Source of the DNA: an uncultured Clostridia bacterium | Lineage (GTDB): Bacteria; Bacillota; Clostridia; Christensenellales; Borkfalkiaceae | Length of the DNA stretch: 5,821 nucleotides | Reading direction: 5' to 3' | NCBI GenBank assembly: GCA_944369635.1 | Contig: CALVXL010000103.1 | Coordinates: 1-5,821, forward strand | In this document: piece after piece, positions 1 to 5,393 of the stretch | Position numbering within the stretch: the first letter of the stretch is position 1 | Layout: each line of letters opens with the position of its first letter | Notes under the pieces: generated by a model | What the model saw: the letters and a program-made list of their open reading frames with translations, nothing else | The model's database searches: none | What the model was told of the DNA's origin: nothing | Made by a program: the position numbers and the translations under genes

Positions 1-1189
1 CCGTAATCATTCTGCCTTCCAGATAATATCTTTTTTCCACACCTTCTCCCATCGAGAAAGTTTTTTTCGGTAAAGAACCGTTTTTAGCCACATAGCCGAA
101 AAGCTCGCTTTTTTCCAGCGCGTCAAACGTGACGCCGACGGAAGTTTCATCGCTTTCGACAAGCGATTGCAGATTCTTTTCGCCATGCACATAATCTACT
201 TTTCCGCCATTCGCGGAAAGATATTTTTTGATCGCCGCATCCACATTCGCTATCGTTTCCGGAACGCCGACCTTGTTTTTTCTTCCTTCGTACGCCTTGC
301 CGTCATAAACGAGAAAATTACCTTCCGCTTTCAAAAGCGCATCGATAAATTTCGTTTTATTCACCCCGCTCACAAAGCGATATATCGGTTCGAAATAAAT
401 TCCGTCATCGTAAATATTGACGATCTCCGTCAGGCAAAACCGCGCGGGATGTAAAGGCCGTTCCTCTTCGTCAAGCGACTTTTTTATTTCATTCCAATGC
501 GCTTTTGCCGTTGCGAGCGAATGATTTCCGTCGCCGGCCGCAAATAAAAAAGAATCCTTTTTTTCGCCGAGTTTAGAAAAAGCGGATAGAATTTCGTCGC
601 AATCTTTTATGAAATATCCCTCTATATGACCGCCGTCCATGTTGAGATCGAAATCGTAAATTTTTTGAAATTTACTCCTATTTTCATACAATTTTTCATT
701 GATCGAACGTGTAACGTCATCGTATAAAAGCATGATATGCGAAAACTCTGCAGGCGCATTTTTGCGAATTTTCAGCCGCGGCGGAATACGCTCTTCTATC
801 GTCGCTTCCGTCGCCCGAACGAGCGAGTCCGATCCTGGCGCATAATCGTATTCTTCCAGATCGATCGCACCGACAAGTCCGATCCGCCTCTTTACGTAAG
901 GCGTGCTGCGAACAGTGAGGATAAGCCCTTTCGGCGTTTCCGCAAAAAAATTGTCATTCAGATATTTTTTTATGGTTTCGTCAATTCTGCGCTCCGCGCC
1001 CTCTTCGGATAAATAAATTTCCGGCAGGGTAATTTTCAAGGCAGAAGGTTTATCGCCTACATATTCAGCGAGTTTTTCCCAATACTCCGCTTCGGAAGTA
1101 AACTGATCGCAGGCAACGACTGCCCATGCTGACAGATCCGCCCCCTCGCGGGGAAGCAAAAATTTTGTCGTCTGTAAAACGCTTTTCAT
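1..1189 (-). CDS. DUF1015 family protein, 3' end cut off by window edge
   Basis: The reading frame is open from an ATG at 1189 to the left edge: 396 residues with no stop. I translated it by hand. Seen: GDGNHSLATAK at residues 219-229, an acidic/aromatic stretch NMDGGHIEGYF at 183-193, and a near-terminal segment TFSMGEGVEKRYYLEGR at 377-393. These match what I recall of the DUF1015 family (PF06245), whose members run to roughly 400-430 residues, so only a short tail should be missing. Known: the family is soluble and cytosolic, poorly characterised, and often found beside serine-biosynthesis genes (serA, serC) in Firmicutes. Whether that holds here lies outside the window. Inference: the DGNHS motif sits where other members have a DGHHR-like motif, which recalls the ParB/sulfiredoxin fold used by some free-serine kinases; this is only a suggestion. 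The gene starts 4 nt after the stop of the microprotein gene, with only a short AAGG upstream, so translation is probably coupled. The family call is firm; the function is unknown. Confidence 0.85.
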   Translation of the reverse strand, partial: MKSVLQTTKFLLPREGADLSAWAVVACDQFTSEAEYWEKLAEYVGDKPSALKITLPEIYLSEEGAERRIDETIKKYLNDNFFAETPKGLILTVRSTPYVKRRIGLVGAIDLEEYDYAPGSDSLVRATEATIEERIPPRLKIRKNAPAEFSHIMLLYDDVTRSINEKLYENRSKFQKIYDFDLNMDGGHIEGYFIKDCDEILSAFSKLGEKKDSFLFAAGDGNHSLATAKAHWNEIKKSLDEEERPLHPARFCLTEIVNIYDDGIYFEPIYRFVSGVNKTKFIDALLKAEGNFLVYDGKAYEGRKNKVGVPETIANVDAAIKKYLSANGGKVDYVHGEKNLQSLVESDETSVGVTFDALEKSELFGYVAKNGSLPKKTFSMGEGVEKRYYLEGRMIT

Positions 1190-1193
1190 CGCC

Positions 1194-1298
1194 TTACATC
1201 ATCACTACGACATAAGTAAACAACGCGAGCGCGAGCGAGCCCAAAACCATCAAAAATTTATTGGTTTTCGTAAATTTTACTTCGTCTTTCTTTTTCAT
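1194..1298 (-). CDS. 34-residue single-span membrane microprotein
   Basis: A short frame lies in the gap between cdaA and the DUF1015 gene: ATG at 1298, 34 codons, TAA at 1196-1194. Residues 1-14 are lysine-rich and polar (MKKKDEVKFTKTNK). Residues 15-34 are almost all hydrophobic (FLMVLGSLALALFTYVVVMM), enough for one membrane helix. The positive N-terminus predicts N-in topology with the C-terminus at the outer face. Support for a real gene: a strong Shine-Dalgarno GAGGTGA 4 nt upstream, and tight spacing on both sides (10 nt after the cdaA stop, 4 nt before the DUF1015 start), so it accounts for nearly all of the space between the two genes. I do not recognise a family. Inference: its place just after cdaA is where cdaR, encoding a membrane-anchored regulator of the cyclase, normally lies, so it could act on CdaA in the membrane. 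It could equally be an unrelated small membrane protein. Existence likely; function unknown. Confidence 0.72.
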   Translation of the reverse strand: MKKKDEVKFTKTNKFLMVLGSLALALFTYVVVMM

Positions 1299-1302
1299 TT
1301 TG

Positions 1303-1309
1303 TCACCTC
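1303..1309 (-). promoter_or_regulatory. Strong ribosome binding site of the microprotein gene
   Basis: On the minus strand the sequence reads TAGAGGTGACAAAATG. GAGGTGA is a 7-base match to the anti-Shine-Dalgarno of 16S rRNA, and the GAGG core lies 7 nt before the ATG at 1298. It overlaps the cdaA stop codon (1311-1309). It is one of the two clear sites in the window, along with that of cdaA, and is the main argument that this 34-codon frame is translated. Confidence 0.8.
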
Positions 1310-2139
1310 TACCTTGCGTTCATATCCTGCCAATAGAATTTGCTGAGCGTTTTTCTCAACAATTCAGAATCGGCATAGCGCGTGATATTCCCTCCTTTCA
1401 CGATGGAAATAATGCCCGTTTCCTCCGAAACGATCAACGTTGTAACGTCGATATTTTCGGTTATGCCGATACCTGCGCGATGGCGCGTGCCGAGTTCTTT
1501 CGGCAAATTTTCTTTCTGCGAAAGCGGAAGGAAACACCCCGCCGCAACGATCTTTGTCCCCGTAATGATCATCGCTCCGTCATGAAGCGGCGTTTTCGGG
1601 AAAAAGATGCTTTCGATCAGCTGCGAAGTGATGTCGGAATTGATTTCCACGCCGCTTTCCAAAATTCTTTCCGGCACGTTACCGCTGGAAAGGACGATGA
1701 TCGCCCCTATATCGTTTTTGGACATATTCTGTAAAGCGCGTATAATCTCGTCGATGCAACTGCTGACTTCGACTTCGCTGTAATTTTTTATGGCGTGTTT
1801 CGGAGCGCCGAAAAATTTCAGATTGGCTTTACGCCAGATCGCGCTTTTAAATTCCACCGCATATACGATGCTGACAACGATCATTACGATAAACGGCACG
1901 AAGATAAAATATCTGTTTATTCCGGAATAATTTCTCAGACACATCAGAGCAAGCCCCAGCGCCACCATCAAAGGCACGGCGATTTTCACAAACACGACCG
2001 CGCCGTTTTCGCGCAAGAATTTAAACAGAAAATAATAGATGATTGTAAAGAGCGCGACAAACAGAACCGCCCCCAGTAATATTCTGGGTTCTCCCAGCTC
2101 CGTGAACACACTTCCGATTTCCCTGAAAAACTTTTCCAT
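1309..2139 (-). CDS. cdaA: Membrane diadenylate cyclase CdaA (c-di-AMP synthase)
   Basis: Condenses two ATP into cyclic di-AMP, the second messenger controlling potassium and osmolyte balance and cell-wall homeostasis. The protein has 276 residues, close to B. subtilis CdaA (about 273). Domains seen: three hydrophobic helices near residues 20-40, 47-68 and 76-95, then a cytosolic DisA_N/DAC domain from about 115 to 256. Catalytic signatures are intact: PLHDGA at 184-189 (Asp187 of the DGA motif), LGTRHRAG at 216-223 (RHR at 219-221), and VSEETGIIS at 237-245. The start is ATG 2139, with GAGG ending 7 nt upstream and overlapping the holA stop. The gene lies 9 nt after holA and 10 nt before the microprotein gene. 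Odd points: the membrane part is divergent, since the FQPE-type segment usual after helix 3 reads YAVEFKSAIWR (93-103). Also, cdaR and glmM, the usual downstream partners, do not follow. The family call is very secure. Confidence 0.95.
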   Translation of the reverse strand: MEKFFREIGSVFTELGEPRILLGAVLFVALFTIIYYFLFKFLRENGAVVFVKIAVPLMVALGLALMCLRNYSGINRYFIFVPFIVMIVVSIVYAVEFKSAIWRKANLKFFGAPKHAIKNYSEVEVSSCIDEIIRALQNMSKNDIGAIIVLSSGNVPERILESGVEINSDITSQLIESIFFPKTPLHDGAMIITGTKIVAAGCFLPLSQKENLPKELGTRHRAGIGITENIDVTTLIVSEETGIISIVKGGNITRYADSELLRKTLSKFYWQDMNAR

Positions 2140-2144
2140 ACCAT

Positions 2145-2151
2145 TTCCTCA
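2145..2151 (-). promoter_or_regulatory. cdaA ribosome binding site overlapping the holA stop
   Basis: The minus strand reads TGAGGAAATGGTATG: the holA TGA (2151-2149) shares bases with a GAGGAA Shine-Dalgarno, and the cdaA ATG follows 7 nt after GAGG. The arrangement suggests translational coupling of holA and cdaA. An ATG inside GAAATGG (2144-2142) is in another frame and is too close to the site to be used. Confidence 0.7.
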
Positions 2152-3117
2152 CAATAAAATTTCAAAAAGCGCGGCCGTCAGAACCGAATCAAAATCTGCT
2201 TTGCCGCATTTTGCGGCATAATCACCGTCCGCCAAAAAATCTACCGCTTTTTTCAAAGATTTCTTTTTAAACGCTTTAGCCTGTTCTCTGGATTTTTTTA
2301 CGGCATATTCCTTTACGCCCAGCAATTTGGACAATTCCGAATCGGAAAGCCGGCTGAGCGATATATGCAAAAGCCTTCTGAAATAGTTATAAATACTGAC
2401 GATCAGCCGCTGCGGAGGCTCGCCTTTCGAAAGCATATCTTTCACAATCCGCAAAGCTTTATCGTATTTTCTTTTTCCGATACATTCGGTTAATTCGTAG
2501 ATCTGATATTCCGTGTCCTTGCTGACCAAAGCGTCAACATCCTCATCGGAAATTACGCCGCCGTCCTTTGCAAACGCGATCAGCTTTTTTGTTTCGCCCG
2601 AAATCTTGGTCATATCGCAAAGGGAATAATCCGCAACCTTTTCAGCTGTCTGCCGCGCAATGCTTACGCCTCCTTTCGCACATTCACTCACGACCCATTT
2701 CGCCAAAATTTCCGTATCTTCTTTATCGCAATCGATCAGCACGACGTTTTCCGCTTTTCGCAACACGTCGCTTGCCCCCGCATTTTCGATCACAAGCACG
2801 GTCTCGGCAACAGGCGATGAAAAATATTCTTTCAGCTCCCTGTTAAAAAAATCAGTTTTCGGATAAAATTCCCGTAAAATCACCATGCGCTTTTCGCTTA
2901 AAAACGGATATGCGCGCAACGCCGAAGAAACTTCACCGAATGCGCTTAAAGCATTTTCTCCGTCGAATACGCTGACATTCAGCTGCGGTTCCGTAACGAA
3001 ATGCTTTTTCAGCCTTTCTACAGCCGCGGCGCGGAAATAAGCGTCTTCTCCCGCGATCAGATATATTGGATCGGCATTTCCCGACGACAGATATTTTTTC
3101 AGTTCTGCGAATTTCAT
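2149..3117 (-). CDS. holA: DNA polymerase III delta subunit HolA
   Basis: The delta subunit of the clamp loader opens the beta sliding clamp so it can be loaded on primed DNA; it acts in the cytosol at the replication fork. From ATG 3117 the protein has 322 residues, normal for the family (about 320-345). Seen: the N-terminal AAA+-like fold opening with PIYLIAGEDAYFRAAAVERL (17-36), where a degenerate GED replaces a working Walker A as expected for delta; RAYPFLSEKRMVIL (68-81), the conserved segment before the clamp-contacting region; the middle helical domain with YSLCDMTKISGETKKLI (164-180); and the C-terminal collar domain with EPPQRLIVSIYNYFRRLL (233-250). The frame extends to a TTG at 3180, but those codons overlap a promoter and the extra residues do not resemble the family, so I place the start at ATG 3117. 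The ribosome site there is weak and G-rich (GGGG, 6 nt spacing). The gene lies 68 nt after comEC and 9 nt before cdaA. In many Firmicutes rpsT is the neighbour; here it is cdaA. Confidence 0.93.
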   Translation of the reverse strand: MKFAELKKYLSSGNADPIYLIAGEDAYFRAAAVERLKKHFVTEPQLNVSVFDGENALSAFGEVSSALRAYPFLSEKRMVILREFYPKTDFFNRELKEYFSSPVAETVLVIENAGASDVLRKAENVVLIDCDKEDTEILAKWVVSECAKGGVSIARQTAEKVADYSLCDMTKISGETKKLIAFAKDGGVISDEDVDALVSKDTEYQIYELTECIGKRKYDKALRIVKDMLSKGEPPQRLIVSIYNYFRRLLHISLSRLSDSELSKLLGVKEYAVKKSREQAKAFKKKSLKKAVDFLADGDYAAKCGKADFDSVLTAALFEILL

Positions 3118-3151
3118 CGACCGCCCCGCACCGTTTTTTTCGTTTGCGTTT

Positions 3152-3180
3152 ATTTTATCATTTTTTCCGACAATTGGCAA
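3152..3180 (-). promoter_or_regulatory. Sigma-A-type promoter with extended -10, in front of holA
   Basis: On the minus strand, TTGCCA (-35, 3180-3175; 5 of 6 to consensus), a 17-nt spacer, and TAAAAT (-10, 3157-3152; 5 of 6), with TG one base before the -10 (extended -10). Transcription should start near 3145, giving a leader of about 28 nt to ATG 3117. The 68-nt gap between comEC and holA is unusually long for this run of genes and fits a promoter. It would supply holA, cdaA, the microprotein and DUF1015 independently of comEC. Confidence 0.65.
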
Positions 3181-3185
3181 GAACT

Positions 3186-5285
3186 TTATATTCGTTTTAT
3201 CGAGCTTGAATCGATTTTATACAATAAATTTCCGCCTTTATAACAATTCGGATAATCTTTCGATGGATTAAAAAGCGCAAAAGAAGAAGCTTTTAATTCT
3301 TCCCCGATCTCGGGGAATTGCGGCGCAACGACAAGATCGAATATGCCGCGGTATTGCGAAACGTCCCCTTCCGAAGAGCAAATCAGTACTCGCGTGCCGC
3401 CCGACTCGGAAACAAGCGTAGTCCCGTCGCCGCCGAGATAAAATTTTTCTCTTCCGACGGTTATGCTTTCACCGCAGGAAAAAACGTAAAATTCGGTTTC
3501 AGGCAGCAACCCTTCATAGTTTTCTTCCTCTTCAACATACCATACATTTTCTACGATGGAAACAAAAGCATTCGCATAAACATATGCATTGCCGTCGAGT
3601 ACAATCATATTTAGCGAAACGATCCCCTCCCGCTCAAGAAACCTTTTGACGTTATAAAACGAGGAACCTTCTTTCCCGTCCGAAATAATAAGGCAAGCAT
3701 TTTTATCCTCGGAAAAACAAACGCAGTTTGCCGCCGCGTCGTTTGAAACGCAAATCTTGACAGAAGTCCGATCAGATAGCGTAAGAATCGAAGCACCGCC
3801 TACGAAGAACGACGAAAAGATGACGGCACAAGATCGAACCACATGTTTTCTCAAGCGAAATTTATCGGAAAGAAGCAATACTATAAGGTAATAAAACGCA
3901 GAAAAACCGCCGAAGACCACGCCGTGGATCAACAGTTTTTCGTAATCGAAAATCATGATCAATTGCACAATAAAGCGCAATATGTACTTTTGCACAAACA
4001 ACGCGGCAACCGGCACGCCGAACACCCCGCCGACAAAAACGCCGATAAAAAGCAAAACAAAAACGAATGATACCGCAGGAATCGCCAATAAATTGACGAT
4101 CACGGCAATGGGCGAAAGCGTTCCGAAATAATAAAGAGAAACGGGAATCCCTCCGATCTGAGCCGAAATTACCACGCCGAGAGCGGATGAAATCTTTACA
4201 GGTAAAAATGAAAATAAGTTTGCAATTCCCCCCGACAGGAGCAGAATCGCAAACACGACGGAAAACGACAGTCTGAACCCGACAGAAAAAAACTGCAACG
4301 GCGAAAATATCAGAACGAAAATTGCGGACAATGCAAGCGACGACAACGGATCGTATTTCATCCCCGATTCTTTTGCTGTCATAAACACCGTCGCCATAAT
4401 GAATGCACGGACGGAAGAAGGCGTAAAATTGCAGATACCGACATAAAGAAACAATATCGACGAACACAAAATGATTTTTGCTGCGCCGCGCAAACGGCAT
4501 AGTTTTGCAATAAAAAACAGCGCCGCCGCAAGAACGCCGATGTGCAACCCAGAAACAGCAAATATATGCGCTACGCCTCCGCTTCGGAAATTTTCCAGCG
4601 TATCGCCGTCCATGTAAGAATCTTCACCCGTCAAAAGCGCATACGCAACGGAAAATTCGCTTTCGGGTAAGCCTTTTTTCAACGTATTGTAAATGAATTC
4701 ATTCCCTGACTCGAAAAGGTTTTTTCCGCCTTTATAAAGATAATAGTTTTCATCCGAAAGATTCGCCCTGTATTTGATATTATTGACGAGATTCGCCGAA
4801 GACAACCGCCCTTCAAAAAACAGACCGAGATTTTCAATTTTTGCGGCAAAAGATATTCTTTTTCCGACTGAAAACCCCGCGTTTCCATCGACATATAATG
4901 CGAGGGAAAACCGTTTTTGTTCCCCGCCGAACGTCAAATCGTTCAGAATCAAGCGATAAACTTCTCCGTCCTTTTCTTCCACGCGGTCGATTCTACCGTC
5001 AACTGCATAAACTGTTTCCGCAACATCGGCATTAACATAACCGTACAAATTAAAAAAACAGTTAAAAAAAGAAAACACGCACGCTATAAGCGATACTATA
5101 CACAAAAGTGTCTTTTTTTTCGCGCGAACACAAAGAAATATTCCGCAAAAAACAAAAAGCGCGAGCAACAAATATCCAAAAGCTATTCCGCTAAGAAATG
5201 AAAGATACGCAAAGATAAGCCCCATGCAGCAGCATGCGGCGATCAGCACAAACGGACGTAAATTCATAAAACGCTTTGCTTTCAT
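3186..5285 (-). CDS. comEC: ComEC/Rec2-family DNA-uptake channel with a histidine-free C-terminal domain
   Basis: ComEC carries single-stranded DNA across the inner membrane during natural transformation. From ATG 5285 it has 699 residues, in the family's range. Domains: two or three N-terminal helices (about 12-78); a DUF4131/OB-like soluble part (about 90-190); the multi-pass Competence domain (about 210-500) with the hallmark HIFAVSGLHIG (240-250), TPSSVRAFIMAT (288-299), and AQIGGIPVSLYYFGTLSP (375-392); then a soluble part (about 507-699) in the place of the metallo-beta-lactamase nuclease domain. That last part lacks the LDVGQGD, SHxHxDH and HHGS signatures and has no histidine (last His is 481), so it should not bind the usual metals. 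The frame is intact, so this is drift or specialisation, not a broken gene. Start choice: an in-frame ATG at 5303 lies 2 nt after the -10 box, upstream of the predicted transcription start, so 5285 (or ATG 5267) is more likely; neither has a good ribosome site. No comEA or other competence gene is in the window. Confidence 0.92.
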   Translation of the reverse strand: MKAKRFMNLRPFVLIAACCCMGLIFAYLSFLSGIAFGYLLLALFVFCGIFLCVRAKKKTLLCIVSLIACVFSFFNCFFNLYGYVNADVAETVYAVDGRIDRVEEKDGEVYRLILNDLTFGGEQKRFSLALYVDGNAGFSVGKRISFAAKIENLGLFFEGRLSSANLVNNIKYRANLSDENYYLYKGGKNLFESGNEFIYNTLKKGLPESEFSVAYALLTGEDSYMDGDTLENFRSGGVAHIFAVSGLHIGVLAAALFFIAKLCRLRGAAKIILCSSILFLYVGICNFTPSSVRAFIMATVFMTAKESGMKYDPLSSLALSAIFVLIFSPLQFFSVGFRLSFSVVFAILLLSGGIANLFSFLPVKISSALGVVISAQIGGIPVSLYYFGTLSPIAVIVNLLAIPAVSFVFVLLFIGVFVGGVFGVPVAALFVQKYILRFIVQLIMIFDYEKLLIHGVVFGGFSAFYYLIVLLLSDKFRLRKHVVRSCAVIFSSFFVGGASILTLSDRTSVKICVSNDAAANCVCFSEDKNACLIISDGKEGSSFYNVKRFLEREGIVSLNMIVLDGNAYVYANAFVSIVENVWYVEEEENYEGLLPETEFYVFSCGESITVGREKFYLGGDGTTLVSESGGTRVLICSSEGDVSQYRGIFDLVVAPQFPEIGEELKASSFALFNPSKDYPNCYKGGNLLYKIDSSSIKRI

Positions 5286-5305
5286 CTTTTGTGAATCCCG
5301 CATCT

Positions 5306-5334
5306 ATTTTATCAGAAAACGCTTATTTTTTCAA
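5306..5334 (-). promoter_or_regulatory. Sigma-A-type promoter with extended -10, in front of comEC
   Basis: On the minus strand, TTGAAA (-35, 5334-5329; 5 of 6), a 17-nt spacer and TAAAAT (-10, 5311-5306; 5 of 6) with TG one base before the -10. Transcription should start near 5299. It lies between the terminator of the upstream gene and comEC, where a promoter is needed. The 10-mer TGATAAAATA is identical to that at the holA promoter. Confidence 0.7.
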
Positions 5335-5344
5335 CAAAAAAATA

Positions 5345-5379
5345 AAAAAACTCCGATTACCTGTCCATCGGAGTTTTTT
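5345..5379 (-). terminator. Intrinsic terminator after the carbohydrate-binding gene
   Basis: CTCCGAT (5351-5357) pairs perfectly with ATCGGAG (5367-5373) around a 9-nt loop, and the stem can be extended by six A-T pairs. Read on the minus strand it is followed by a T-rich run, TTTTTTTATTTTTTT (5350-5336), which is strong. On the plus strand six T follow the stem, so some bidirectional activity is possible. The hairpin begins about 20 nt after the stop of the gene to the right and isolates it from comEC. Confidence 0.88.
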
Positions 5380-5393
5380 AAAGTTTTTGTATT

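Noticed and set aside
7..192. 61-codon minus-strand frame at the left edge
   Set aside because: Out-of-frame shadow of the DUF1015 gene, which is open through this stretch and ends in recognisable family sequence.
1220..1240. Short GCGAGCGCGAGCGAGC repeat-like stretch
   Set aside because: It encodes the GSLALAL part of the microprotein helix; too short and imperfect to be a repeat element.
1261..1734. 157-codon plus-strand open frame
   Set aside because: It lies antisense to cdaA, whose catalytic motifs are intact in the minus frame, and its translation resembles no family and is rich in R, F and D as antisense frames here tend to be.
3118..3180. N-terminal extension of HolA starting at TTG 3180
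   Set aside because: The bases carry a well-spaced -35/-10 pair, the extra 21 residues are unlike the family, and MKFAELKKYL at 3117 fits the normal HolA N-terminus.
3862..4500. 212-codon minus-strand open frame inside comEC
   Set aside because: It overlaps the conserved Competence domain in another frame; the translation is rich in F, R and C with no recognisable motif, so it is a shadow.
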